A DNA stretch of 53,261 nucleotides from Xanthomarina maritima (GCF_008084905.1 NZ_VSFC01000009.1:1-53261); one strand, 5' to 3'; shown: positions 26,339 through 34,979, numbered from the stretch's first letter. Numbers and translations are program-made. Notes: generated by a model from the letters alone, not told the origin.

Positions 26339-26743
26339 TTAGTCCTTTTGTAATCCTCTTAAAATAACAATTCCAATTCTAGCAATAATAAAAGTCAATA
26401 AACCAAATGTTGCTGTTAACAGAGACACTTTAAGTCCTCCTGCAAAAATAGATGGATCGGCATTTCCCATAGCTTCTATAGAATCGAAAGCAGTAATTAA
26501 CCCGATGACTGAAGAGAAAAAACCAATAGCTAATCCTAATAAACTGGTATCAACAGCTAAATTTAGCATGCGTTTGGAATTTAGCATATTAGATTTAAGG
26601 CTTAAAAAGCCTTTCACAATAAAGAATAAAGACAACAATAAACAAATTAAAATAAGATACATAAAAGAACCTCCTTCGCTCATTCTATCTGTTAAAGGAC
26701 TTAATGTAATAACTGCTTCTGGAAATAATACTAATAGTTTCAT
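26339..26743 (-). CDS. Short MotA/TolQ/ExbB-like proton-channel protein
   Basis: 134 aa with three hydrophobic helices (about 28-48, 65-84, 102-128). The pair SVIGLITAFDSIEAMGNADP and GGLKVSLLTATFGLLTFIIA matches the core helices of TolQ/ExbB channels, where helix 2 and helix 3 line the ion path. The protein lacks most of the large cytoplasmic domain and is shorter than canonical ExbB (over 200 aa). No ExbD/TolR partner is adjacent. A 38-aa membrane peptide lies 17 bases upstream and the esterase follows. A channel role is from family resemblance; the partner and energised process are unknown. Confidence 0.75.
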   Translation of the reverse strand: MKLLVLFPEAVITLSPLTDRMSEGGSFMYLILICLLLSLFFIVKGFLSLKSNMLNSKRMLNLAVDTSLLGLAIGFFSSVIGLITAFDSIEAMGNADPSIFAGGLKVSLLTATFGLLTFIIARIGIVILRGLQKD

Positions 26744-26760
26744 AACTGATGGGTTTTAAA

Positions 26761-26877
26761 TTAATGATGTGTCAAACTTACTGGAGAAGTTTGGATAAAA
26801 AACTTAAATGCGATAAATAACCAAATTAGCAAAGGAATTAACATCTGGTTGAAACCCTTGCTAATTCCGTTATTCAT
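26761..26877 (-). CDS. 38-aa single-helix membrane peptide upstream of ExbB-like gene
   Basis: ATG at 26877 reads MNNGISKGFNQMLIPLLIWL, then FIAFKFFIQTSPVSLTHH, and stops at 26761. Residues 12-28 are one clear transmembrane helix with charged or polar ends. The stop is 17 bases before the ExbB-like ATG and the frame has no internal interruption. Proximity and composition make a real small membrane protein plausible, possibly a channel subunit; conservation must be tested. Confidence 0.55.
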   Translation of the reverse strand: MNNGISKGFNQMLIPLLIWLFIAFKFFIQTSPVSLTHH

Positions 26878-26934
26878 CTACAAATAATGAAATCACTTAA
26901 AAAATATGGTATTATTGTAGCATAAATTGTTTAC

Positions 26935-27987
26935 ATGTTTACCAAAAAAATTATATTAAAAACAATAACTCGTGTGTTTCTTCACATCCTTTTTTGGTGT
27001 ACTGTCCTGTTATTCTTCACTTATTTTTTTGGTTCTGGTAGTGATAATTTTAATAACACCTTACTGTTTTCCTTGTTTTTAATGCCTGTAACCATTGCAA
27101 CAACTTATGTGTCGATTTATAAACTAATTCCAGAATATTTAGTCACCAAACGTTATTGGCAATTTGGTCTATACAGTTTATATACATTAATTATTTCGGG
27201 TTATCTTATTATGGTTTCTATTTTTTTTAGCCTGATTTATCTGGCTAATTTTGAATATACCGACATGAATCCCATTACCAGAAACATCTTGTTGGTAACA
27301 ACTAGCGTGTATTTGGTTGTTATAGTTGTTAGCGCTTTTAAATTGCTAAAATTGAATTTAATTCAAGCCGAAAACACTAAGAAACTGGAAACTAAAATTC
27401 TAGATACGCAACTAAAACTAAAAGAACAGGAACTGAATTACCTAAAAATGCAAATTCATCCACATTTCTTGTTTAATACTTTGAATACCATGTATGGTTT
27501 TGCGTTAAAAAAAGCTGATGAAACACCAGAAATGATTTTAAAACTCTCAAACTTGTTAGATTATTTGCTCTATCAAGTAGATAAACCTTTTGTGTTACTT
27601 ACTGAAGAAATAAATCATATAATAGATTATATTGAGCTTGAAAAATTGCGATTTAACAACACGTTGGATGTCACTTTCCATACTGAAAACATCTTAGAAA
27701 GCGCTCAAATAGCTCCTATGCTCCTACTGCCTTTTATTGAAAATAGTTTTAAACATGGTCATATAAAAGATGGTGTGTTAACTATTAAAATTGATTTATC
27801 TTGTACTGAAGAACATATTGTTTTCTCTATTGAAAACACAAGCTCCAAATCGGTAACCAGTGATAATGGTATTGGTTTAGAAAATATGCAAAAACGCTTG
27901 GATTTACTGTACAAAAACAAATATGAACTAAACATAGACGATTCAAAAAACCTATTTAAAGTAAACTTAACATTAAGTACAAAGTAA
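26935..27987 (+). CDS. LytS/YehU-type sensor histidine kinase
   Basis: 350 aa. Four transmembrane helices fill about residues 10-140, without a periplasmic domain. After a coiled coil (IQAENTKKLETKILDTQLKL) comes the His_kinase domain LKMQIHPHFLFNTLNTMYGF, whose HPHFLFN carries the phosphoacceptor. The ATPase domain shows LPFIENSFKHGHIKD (N box) and SDNGIGLENMQKRLDLLY. Its stop is directly followed by the TTG start of the LytTR regulator, so the pair is translationally coupled. Signal unknown. Confidence 0.94.
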   Translation: MFTKKIILKTITRVFLHILFWCTVLLFFTYFFGSGSDNFNNTLLFSLFLMPVTIATTYVSIYKLIPEYLVTKRYWQFGLYSLYTLIISGYLIMVSIFFSLIYLANFEYTDMNPITRNILLVTTSVYLVVIVVSAFKLLKLNLIQAENTKKLETKILDTQLKLKEQELNYLKMQIHPHFLFNTLNTMYGFALKKADETPEMILKLSNLLDYLLYQVDKPFVLLTEEINHIIDYIELEKLRFNNTLDVTFHTENILESAQIAPMLLLPFIENSFKHGHIKDGVLTIKIDLSCTEEHIVFSIENTSSKSVTSDNGIGLENMQKRLDLLYKNKYELNIDDSKNLFKVNLTLSTK

Positions 27988-28704
27988 TTGAGTAAAACTA
28001 AAAAAATATCCTGTTTAATTGTCGATGATGAGGCCATTGCTAGAGAAATTATTGCAACACATCTCTCTAAAATAAGCAATATCCATATCGTGGCAAGTTG
28101 CAGCAATGCCATGGAAGCATTTAATGAGATTAGTAATAACGACATAGATTTAGTCTTCTTGGATATTAACATGCCTGAAATTTCTGGAATTGCTTTTGCT
28201 AAGTCCATAAACAAAAACATAAAAATTATTTTTACTACAGCTTATCGAGATTATGCAGTGGAAGGTTTTGAGCTTCAAGCTGTTGATTATTTACTAAAAC
28301 CCATTTCCTTTGAACGATTGTTAAAAGCTGTAAACACCTATTTTGAAGTTTATAGTGATTCTAAAAACAAAGATTCTCTAGAAATAGAAAGCAATCATTT
28401 TATGTTCGTTCGTTCAGACAGACGTATGATTAAAATTGATTTCGATACCATTATTTACATTGAAAGTTTTAGCGATTATATAAAAATCCATTTAGCAAAT
28501 GAAACTATTGTCACTCGTGAAACCATAAGTGCTATTGAGGCCAAACTACCTAACAAGCAATTTATTAGAATCCACAGATCGTTTATTATAGCTTTGGCAT
28601 ATATATCTTCTTTTACCAATGAGCATATTGTTATTCATGGACAAGCTTTAACTATCAGTAGAAGCTATAAAAAGGAGGTTTTGGAGTTGTTGGAGAAATA
28701 TTAA
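27988..28704 (+). CDS. LytTR-family response regulator
   Basis: 238 aa. It starts at TTG, immediately after the kinase stop (no base between); no ATG is available before the receiver domain. The receiver domain (about 6-120) has CLIVDDEAIAREI, the phosphoacceptor in DLVFLDINMPEISG, and TTAYRDYAVEGFELQAVDYL with the conserved K in LLKPI. The LytTR DNA-binding domain (about 140-238) has VRSDRRMIKIDFDTIIYIES, FIRIHRSFIIAL and LTISRSYKKEVLELL. It pairs with the adjacent kinase. Confidence 0.94.
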   Translation: MSKTKKISCLIVDDEAIAREIIATHLSKISNIHIVASCSNAMEAFNEISNNDIDLVFLDINMPEISGIAFAKSINKNIKIIFTTAYRDYAVEGFELQAVDYLLKPISFERLLKAVNTYFEVYSDSKNKDSLEIESNHFMFVRSDRRMIKIDFDTIIYIESFSDYIKIHLANETIVTRETISAIEAKLPNKQFIRIHRSFIIALAYISSFTNEHIVIHGQALTISRSYKKEVLELLEKY

Positions 28705-28758
28705 AAAAATAAGTTTCGTTTATCGTTTAAGAAAGAGCACCTTAATTCCTTTTATACA

Positions 28759-29799
28759 TTATTCTGACCTTTTTTGTCTTTTCAGAATTTTAACAATTCT
28801 ATTATTTATGATTTCTGATAAGTTCCAATTGTACAATTTAGGATCAGTAGTGCTATAAAACTCAACAATTATAGCATCAAGGTCTTCGTGATATTTAGCA
28901 AAACTCTGATATCCAGGAACCCAACCTGCATGTTCATATTTATAAATGGAGGCATATATTTCTTGTTCTCCTGATTCAAACAATGATCCATCATTCAATG
29001 CTCTTAGGAAAGTACCTACGTCTTCTGCTGTAGCTAACATGCCATGTTCGTCTTGTTTTAAATCAAAGGGATGTCCAACATGATAGCCACTCATTACATC
29101 CTCCAAATTCACTTCGTTGAGTGAACCGAAGGTATTTTTAAGATTTAGCGGCATGAGTATTTCTTCCTGAATGAATTGAAAGTTATTATAACCTAGTGCG
29201 TCATCCATAATCTTATTGATTAAAAGATAATTTGTATTACAATATTCATAGTCTTCACCTGGTTCAAAGTTGGCCGACTTATCTAGAATCAATGCAAGAC
29301 TTTCTTCATAGGTCTCAGTTGGAGCAGTCCAAAAATTTGGAGCGTCTGTAAAATTAGGAATGCCACTTCTATGCTGTAACATCAATCTCAAAGTTATTTT
29401 GTTTGAGTTTTCGATTCTTCCTCCAAGTTCCGGTAAATAATCAGCAATGGTTTTATCAAGAGAAAGCTGTCCATCACTCACCAATTTGGCAACAGCCACA
29501 GCATCATATAGCTTGCTAATACTGGCTAGTTTAAAAAGTGCGTTTGGTTTGGCAGGCACCTTAGTTTCTCGATTGTGCCACCCAGAAGCAAAATACTGAG
29601 GTGGATTACCAGCTTGGTCCACATAAACTATCATACCATCAAATCCATAACCTATAGCTTTGTCCATCTGTTCTTGAATCGTATCTGGTAGTGGAAGTAT
29701 CCATGCTTTAACTAAAAGCCACGGTACAAAAAATAAGGAGGATATGGTTGCTACTATTAATACAATTTTAAAAATTCGTTTTGTTTTTTTCTTTGTCAT
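28759..29799 (-). CDS. Serine beta-lactamase-family hydrolase (class C-like)
   Basis: 346 aa. A single N-terminal anchor helix (IFKIVLIVATISSLFFVPWL) suggests export or membrane attachment. The SxxK motif is in LFKLASISKLYDAVAVAKLV, the YxN motif in GEDYEYCNTNYLLINKIM, and the third motif is around KYEHAGWVPGYQSFAKY (HAG in place of KTG). LMLQHRSGIPNFTD and MLATAEDVGTFLRALNDG are family hallmarks. These proteins are mostly esterases, peptidases or PBP-like hydrolases rather than antibiotic-resistance enzymes, and nothing here shows resistance. It stands alone, convergent with the LytTR regulator. Confidence 0.9.
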   Translation of the reverse strand: MTKKKTKRIFKIVLIVATISSLFFVPWLLVKAWILPLPDTIQEQMDKAIGYGFDGMIVYVDQAGNPPQYFASGWHNRETKVPAKPNALFKLASISKLYDAVAVAKLVSDGQLSLDKTIADYLPELGGRIENSNKITLRLMLQHRSGIPNFTDAPNFWTAPTETYEESLALILDKSANFEPGEDYEYCNTNYLLINKIMDDALGYNNFQFIQEEILMPLNLKNTFGSLNEVNLEDVMSGYHVGHPFDLKQDEHGMLATAEDVGTFLRALNDGSLFESGEQEIYASIYKYEHAGWVPGYQSFAKYHEDLDAIIVEFYSTTDPKLYNWNLSEIINNRIVKILKRQKRSE

Positions 29800-29956
29800 A
29801 ATACTTTTGTAGGTGACTTTATAAATTTCTAAAAAACGACTTGATAAGAAATCTTTTCAATGTTTTATATCTGATGACACCTATTCGCCGATAGACAGAA
29901 GCTAAGTTAAAATTTTAAATAATGAATCCCTATTGAAGTTATAAACAGTTATAAAC

Positions 29957-29981
29957 AAAAAAGCCACCTTAATGGTGGCTT
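29957..29981 (-). terminator. lpdA terminator
   Basis: Perfect 8-bp stem AAGCCACC (29961-29968) / GGTGGCTT (29974-29981), loop TTAAT, followed on the minus strand by Ts (TTTTTTG). It lies about 35 bases beyond the lpdA stop. Confidence 0.88.
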
Positions 29982-30015
29982 TATATTATGAGATTCCTGC
30001 TTTCTTAGGAATTTG

Positions 30016-31416
30016 TTAAATATGCAAAGCTCTATCTTCTGTAGCAGCTAATGCCGCTTCTTTAGTTGCTTCAGCAAATGTTGGGTGTGCATGAGACATT
30101 CTAGAAATATCTTCGGCAGAGGCTCTAAACTCCATAGCTACCACAGCTTCAGCAATCATATCTGCTGCTCTTGCGCCAATCATATGAACACCTAAAATTT
30201 CGTCGGTATTTTTATCGGCAAGAATTTTTACAAAACCGTCCAAATCCATACTGGCTCTACTTCTACCTAAAGCACGCATTGGGAATTGTCCTGCTTTATA
30301 GTCTACTCCTGCTTCTTTTAGTTGCTCTTCGGTTTTACCTACTGATGCTACTTCTGGCCAGGTGTAAACCACTCCAGGGATTAAGTTATAATCGATATGT
30401 GGTTTTTGTCCTGCAATGACTTCGGCTACCAAAGCGCCTTCTTCTGAAGCTTTGTGTGCTAACATAGCGCCTTTAACTACATCTCCAATGGCATAGATGT
30501 TAGATACATTGGTTTGTAGATGTTCGTTGACTTCTACCTGACCTCTGTCGTTTAACTTAACTCCTGCAGCTTCGGCATTTAAACCATCTGTATATGGACG
30601 ACGACCTACTGAAACCAAACAGTAATCGCCTTTAAATTCTACTTCCTCACCTTTTTTGTTATCGGCTTTTACTATGACTTCTTTGCCTTTTCTTTCAACA
30701 GACTTTACTTTGTGAGAGGTGTTGATAGAGAATTTTTGTTTCTTTAAAACCTTGTTTAATTCTTTAGACAAACCAGCATCCATGGTTGGAATAATGCGGT
30801 CCATATATTCTATAACCGTTACTTCTGCTCCTAGTCTTTTATATACTTGTCCGAGCTCTAAACCAATGACTCCTCCACCAATTACGATTAAATGCTTAGG
30901 AATTTCGGTTAGTTTTAAAGCTTCGGTAGAAGTTATGATACGTTCTTTATCGATGTTGATAAACGGCAGGCTTGAAGGTTTTGAACCTGTAGCAATAATG
31001 ATATTTTTTGCTTCGATTTCTTCTTCTTTGTTGCCTTTAATAGTAATGTGCGTAGCATCTTTAAAACTACCTAAGCCTTGATAAACATCAATCTTGTTTT
31101 TCTTCATTAAGTAGTCGATACCACCAGTAGTTTGGTCTACAACGGATTGCTTGCGAGCAATCATTTGTTTTAAATTCACTTTAATATCGCCAGGAATATC
31201 AATTCCGTGTTCTTCAAAATGTTTAACGGCATCTTCGTAATGATGCGACGAATCTAAAAGGGCTTTACTAGGAATACATCCTACATTTAAACAAGTGCCT
31301 CCAAGAACGGCGTATTTTTCTATAATAGCAGTTTTCATTCCCAGTTGTGCGCAACGAATTGCTGCTACATAACCTCCAGGACCAGAACCAATAATGGCTA
31401 CATCGTATGAATTCAT
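30016..31416 (-). CDS. lpdA: Dihydrolipoyl dehydrogenase (E3)
   Basis: 466 aa. FAD enzyme that reoxidises dihydrolipoyl groups of the pyruvate, 2-oxoglutarate or branched-chain dehydrogenase complexes, or the glycine cleavage system. FAD-binding GSGPGGYVAAIRCAQLG, the redox disulfide in GGTCLNVGCIPSKALLDSS (CxxxxC), NAD-binding VIGGGVIGLELGQVYKRLG, YAIGDVVKGAMLAHKASEEG, and the C-terminal His-Glu dyad in SHAHPTFAEATKEA. No E1/E2 gene is adjacent, so the complex is assembled from products encoded elsewhere. A TACTTTTG promoter element precedes it. Confidence 0.96.
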   Translation of the reverse strand: MNSYDVAIIGSGPGGYVAAIRCAQLGMKTAIIEKYAVLGGTCLNVGCIPSKALLDSSHHYEDAVKHFEEHGIDIPGDIKVNLKQMIARKQSVVDQTTGGIDYLMKKNKIDVYQGLGSFKDATHITIKGNKEEEIEAKNIIIATGSKPSSLPFINIDKERIITSTEALKLTEIPKHLIVIGGGVIGLELGQVYKRLGAEVTVIEYMDRIIPTMDAGLSKELNKVLKKQKFSINTSHKVKSVERKGKEVIVKADNKKGEEVEFKGDYCLVSVGRRPYTDGLNAEAAGVKLNDRGQVEVNEHLQTNVSNIYAIGDVVKGAMLAHKASEEGALVAEVIAGQKPHIDYNLIPGVVYTWPEVASVGKTEEQLKEAGVDYKAGQFPMRALGRSRASMDLDGFVKILADKNTDEILGVHMIGARAADMIAEAVVAMEFRASAEDISRMSHAHPTFAEATKEAALAATEDRALHI

Positions 31417-31451
31417 ATAAGTAATTTTATCAAGTTGTGTTAAAACGAGTA

Positions 31452-31459
31452 CAAAAGTA
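31452..31459 (-). promoter_or_regulatory. lpdA -7 element
   Basis: On the minus strand TACTTTTG, a perfect TAnnTTTG match, 35 bases before the ATG; it lies inside the repeat GTAC-AAAA-GTAC (31449-31460). Confidence 0.5.
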
Positions 31460-31528
31460 CGATATTGATTTATGAATTGCGAATGACTGATAATGAATTT
31501 TTCTATTGTTTAAGTTATAATAAATTAA

Positions 31529-31569
31529 GTGCTATCTAAAATTATTATAACAACAATTTTAGATAGCAC
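31529..31569 (-). terminator. 15-bp perfect inverted repeat after the propeller gene
   Basis: GTGCTATCTAAAATT (31529-31543) and AATTTTAGATAGCAC (31555-31569) are perfectly complementary around an 11-base loop. It lies 43 bases past the stop of the leftward T9SS propeller gene. The following sequence is AT-rich but without a clean T run, so it is a probable terminator or mRNA-stabilising stem. Confidence 0.6.
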
Positions 31570-31611
31570 ATTAATGAAGTGAAGCAATAGTATTTTAATA
31601 GTTACTTCAAA

Positions 31612-32775
31612 CTATTTTTTATTAACTAGAATGGTTTTAGATTCAGAAATTTCTCCGTTTGAAATTACCAATTCATATAATCCATTTTTTATTCCTAATA
31701 AAGAAAGTGCATATTTTCCATAAATATTTACTTGGTCTTGTTCTAAAACCAAATTACCATGTGAGATATTATATAGTTTTATATTGAAAAAGTGACTATC
31801 CTTTTTATTAGTGTTATACATAATATTTATATAATCAGAAGCTGGATTAGGAAAGGTTCTAATATCTACAGTATTTTCGACAACTCGTGATGTTAGGCCA
31901 TTTCCATTAGTTATTTTTCTAACATGACCAAGACCATCATATTCCGATACATATAAAGTATTACCTGAACTATTTGAAATAATACCAGATGGAAAAGCAA
32001 AAGTTGCTTCAGTTATATTTCCATCCATATATCCAAAGGTGCTCCCTGAATATATTTCTACATCATCAACTCTTCTTGGGTCAATTTTATAAATTTTATG
32101 TTCTCCATAAACGGTTCCATATAAGAATCCTTGAGCATATGCTATAAATGATAAATATGGAACATAATTGTTTGGTGCAGGTACTGTTGCAACATATTCA
32201 AGTTCTCCGACTTTTGCAGTTAAGCGATAAATTGCTCTACCTAAATAATTACCTATATATAAATCTCCATTTGGACCATATGCTAATCCTACTGGTGTAT
32301 TTAATGGTGCTCCTTCATAAAGTACTCTTACAGATCCATCTGTTACAGACAATTCAATGACACTATGTGTCACTACTTCAGTATATATCATGTTGTCGCT
32401 TTTATATGCTTTAATTAATCCAGAAGGATAGCCTTGAACCGGAAATACTTGTAATAAATTTCCATCACTATCATATTTATTAATGGACCCTTCACCATAT
32501 GCAGCAACAAACACATTGTCTTCAGAATCTACAGCTAAACCATTTGCATATACTAGTCCTGTTACAAAAGGAGTAGAGTTTCCATCTGGAGTAATTTTGT
32601 AAACGACACCTCCATAAAAAGTAGATCCATATAAATTGCCTTGAGAATCTAATGCTAAAGCATCATCTACAATTGCGTCTGGGGAATCTAAATAAGTAGT
32701 AACTGTCTGTGAGTTGGCACTAATAGTAAATATCACTAGTAGCAACATGTAAAAATTTTTCATAATTGATTTCAT
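31612..32775 (-). CDS. Secreted NHL/SMP-30-like beta-propeller with T9SS sorting domain
   Basis: 387 aa. Signal peptide near MKNFYMLLLVIFTISANSQ. Residues about 25-295 are repeated blades of the pattern ALDSQGNLYGSTFYGGVVYK, GLAVDSEDNVFVAAYGEGSI and GLAYGPNGDLYIGNYLGRAI, typical of six-bladed NHL or SMP-30-like propellers. The last 80 residues form a T9SS type A sorting domain (TFPNPASDYINIMY at its start, LYELVISNGEISESKTILV at its end), so the protein should be exported through the outer membrane and anchored or released. Ligand unknown. It is monocistronic, with a long hairpin downstream. Confidence 0.88.
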   Translation of the reverse strand: MKSIMKNFYMLLLVIFTISANSQTVTTYLDSPDAIVDDALALDSQGNLYGSTFYGGVVYKITPDGNSTPFVTGLVYANGLAVDSEDNVFVAAYGEGSINKYDSDGNLLQVFPVQGYPSGLIKAYKSDNMIYTEVVTHSVIELSVTDGSVRVLYEGAPLNTPVGLAYGPNGDLYIGNYLGRAIYRLTAKVGELEYVATVPAPNNYVPYLSFIAYAQGFLYGTVYGEHKIYKIDPRRVDDVEIYSGSTFGYMDGNITEATFAFPSGIISNSSGNTLYVSEYDGLGHVRKITNGNGLTSRVVENTVDIRTFPNPASDYINIMYNTNKKDSHFFNIKLYNISHGNLVLEQDQVNIYGKYALSLLGIKNGLYELVISNGEISESKTILVNKK

Positions 32776-32942
32776 TTAAAATTAATATTCTATTAAATAA
32801 TTGAGACTTAATATGTCTTTGCGTTTCTTAAAATTATTAACTTCTTTAACTGATTATTTGAAATATGATGCCAGACAACTTTATTTTGTTGTAAACGGTT
32901 TGAATTTTGAGGTGAATAACATTTTAGCTTAAATAAGGCTCT

Positions 32943-32957
32943 ATTCATAATATGAAT
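32943..32957. promoter_or_regulatory. Palindrome upstream of the second LytTR system
   Basis: Perfect 15-base palindrome ATTCATA-A-TATGAAT, 67 bases before the response regulator ATG at 33025. Placement suggests an operator, perhaps autoregulatory, but LytTR proteins usually bind direct repeats, so the binding protein is unknown. Confidence 0.35.
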
Positions 32958-33024
32958 TATCCGTTTTTTTTATATAAATTGGACAAATACAAATGAAAAA
33001 CAACACTTTATAAATTTCTTATAA

Positions 33025-33801
33025 ATGAAAATTTCAACATTAATAATTGATGATGAACCTTTAGCAAGATTAATGATTGAAAGACTACTATTGCCTAGAA
33101 CAGAATTTGAAATTATTGGTCAATGCGGAACAGGAAAAGATGCTGTTAATATGATTAATCAATTCAAACCAGATTTAATTTTTTTGGATATTAAATTAAA
33201 AGACATGACTGGTTTTGATGTATTAGAAGCTATTTCAATAAACTCACCTATAGTTATTTTTGCAACAGCTTTTGATACGTATTCTTTAAAAGCTTACGAT
33301 TATTTTGCTTTTGATTACTTATTAAAACCTTTTAATGAGGACCGTTTTTATAAATCTCTAAATAAAGTTATTGAAACTTTTAAATCTAAAGACACAGACT
33401 TTTTACAACACAAAATTCAATCTCTTTTAGATTATATACAACCCAAAGAACAAAAAAATAACTTGCTTAAAAAAACCATTCCTGTTCCGTTAAAAAACAA
33501 AACTACTTTTATTGAATCTGATAAAATTATTTATATAACAGCTTCTAATAGTTATATAGAAATATTTACCAACGATAAAAAATATTTACTTCGTAATTCA
33601 ATGTCTAATATAATGATAGAATTACTTGATAGTAATTTTTGTAGAATTCATAGATCAACAATAATAAATATAGAATACATAAAAGAGCTTATACATTCTA
33701 ATTTTGGTGAGATTGATGTTAGAATGAAGGATATGAAACAATTTAGAATTAGTAGAAGTTATAAAAAAGAGTTTTTAACAAAAATAGGTGTTAGAAAATG
33801 A
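33025..33801 (+). CDS. LytTR-family response regulator (second system)
   Basis: 258 aa. Receiver domain (about 4-120) with LIIDDEPLARLMIERLL, phosphoacceptor in DLIFLDIKLKDMTGFDV, ATAFDTYSLKAYDYFAFDYL and LLKPF. After a 40-residue linker, the LytTR domain has TTFIESDKIIYITASNSYIE, FCRIHRSTIINIEYIKEL and FRISRSYKKEFLTKIG. The stop overlaps the start of the following kinase (ATGA, 4 bases). The gene order, regulator first, is the reverse of the 26935-28704 system. Confidence 0.94.
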   Translation: MKISTLIIDDEPLARLMIERLLLPRTEFEIIGQCGTGKDAVNMINQFKPDLIFLDIKLKDMTGFDVLEAISINSPIVIFATAFDTYSLKAYDYFAFDYLLKPFNEDRFYKSLNKVIETFKSKDTDFLQHKIQSLLDYIQPKEQKNNLLKKTIPVPLKNKTTFIESDKIIYITASNSYIEIFTNDKKYLLRNSMSNIMIELLDSNFCRIHRSTIINIEYIKELIHSNFGEIDVRMKDMKQFRISRSYKKEFLTKIGVRK

Positions 33802-34886
33802 AGAAATATATTGATAAAAAATTATTCTACATTTTATTAGGTTATGTTTTACTTTACCACATTTATTTTATTTCTAAAGGCATAATATTAAAGCTTAATC
33901 ACATAGGTGTTTATCATAAATTAAGTTGGAAAGAAATTGTAATAGACCCAATAATTACCAACCTACTTATAATACCTCCAATAATAGTATTAATAATACG
34001 GGTTACTAAATTAATGTTTGATAGGCATTACAAATGGAAATATGTTGTATTGATGCATTTTATATTTTCATTACTCTACATTATCACTATGTACATATTA
34101 TTATACATCTATCAAATTCTTACATTAAAAAGAAGTTTGGATTCTATAAATATAAAAGATTTTTTAATCGAAGCTTTTGCGAATTCGAATCTCCATTTTC
34201 TTGGGTATGTTGGTTTTATAAGTATTATATACTGTTATTATTATATAAATAAAATTATAAAAATAGAATTACAGAAAATACAGCTTACCCAACAATTAAC
34301 AAATGCTAAACTAGAAATGCTGAAAGCTCAATTAGATCCGCATTTTTTATTTAACACGCTTCATAGTATATCTTCTTTAATAAAAATAGATCCAAATAAA
34401 GCACAAAACATGATTTCTTATTTAGGAGATCTTTTACGGGAAATTATTGTAGTTAAACATGAAGATACTATTCCATTAGAACGCGAATTAGTAATTGTAA
34501 ATAAGTATATAGATATAATGCTTATTAGATTTTCAGATCATTTATCTATCAAAATAAAGATCGATGATGATGTAAAGAAAGCTTTAATCCCAAGTTTGAT
34601 GATTCAACCAATTATAGAAAACTCGATTAAACATGGATATTCATCAAATAACACAGATTTAGAAATAATAATTAATGTCTTTAAAAAGAAAAAATACCTT
34701 ATTATTAATATTGAAAACAATGGGAAGCCTTTAGATAAAAATAAAAAGCTAAATAAAGGTATTGGAATTAAAAACAGTATTGAACGGTTAAAAACTCTAT
34801 ACAATGACAATTATGATTATAAACTTAAATCTCTAAAATCCAATAAAGGAGTAATAACAACTATAAAAATTCCCTTACAATTCTAG
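33798..34886 (+). CDS. LytS/YehU-type sensor histidine kinase (second system)
   Basis: 362 aa. Four hydrophobic helices (about 10-25, 50-67, 80-108, 133-150) are followed by a coiled coil and the His_kinase core: MLKAQLDPHFLFNTLHSISS (DPHFLFN with the phospho-His), IQPIIENSIKHGYSSNN (N box) and LNKGIGIKNSIERLKTLYND. No periplasmic domain is visible, as in the other LytS-like kinase here. Its start overlaps the regulator stop by four bases, which indicates coupled translation. It ends upstream of a bidirectional terminator. Confidence 0.94.
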   Translation: MKKYIDKKLFYILLGYVLLYHIYFISKGIILKLNHIGVYHKLSWKEIVIDPIITNLLIIPPIIVLIIRVTKLMFDRHYKWKYVVLMHFIFSLLYIITMYILLYIYQILTLKRSLDSINIKDFLIEAFANSNLHFLGYVGFISIIYCYYYINKIIKIELQKIQLTQQLTNAKLEMLKAQLDPHFLFNTLHSISSLIKIDPNKAQNMISYLGDLLREIIVVKHEDTIPLERELVIVNKYIDIMLIRFSDHLSIKIKIDDDVKKALIPSLMIQPIIENSIKHGYSSNNTDLEIIINVFKKKKYLIINIENNGKPLDKNKKLNKGIGIKNSIERLKTLYNDNYDYKLKSLKSNKGVITTIKIPLQF

Positions 34887-34940
34887 TTTTATTTTCTACT
34901 TAAAATGACTTTATAATAAACGAACAATCATTTATAATTA

Positions 34941-34979
34941 AAAAAAGAGCAACACTAACATTTAAGTTAAGTTGCTCTT
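34941..34979. terminator. Bidirectional terminator between LytS kinase and LuxR regulator
   Basis: Perfect 9-bp stem AAGAGCAAC (34945-34953) / GTTGCTCTT (34971-34979) with a 17-base loop. A T run follows on the minus strand (A run 34941-34946) and a weaker one on the plus strand. It separates two convergent genes. Confidence 0.8.

Noticed and set aside
28759-29799. Antibiotic-resistance beta-lactamase
   Set aside because: The third motif is HAG and the context is solitary; the family is mostly esterase- or PBP-like, so no resistance claim is justified.
30719-31081. 120-aa plus-strand ORF antisense to lpdA
   Set aside because: Shadow frame of a well-supported enzyme; no independent motif.
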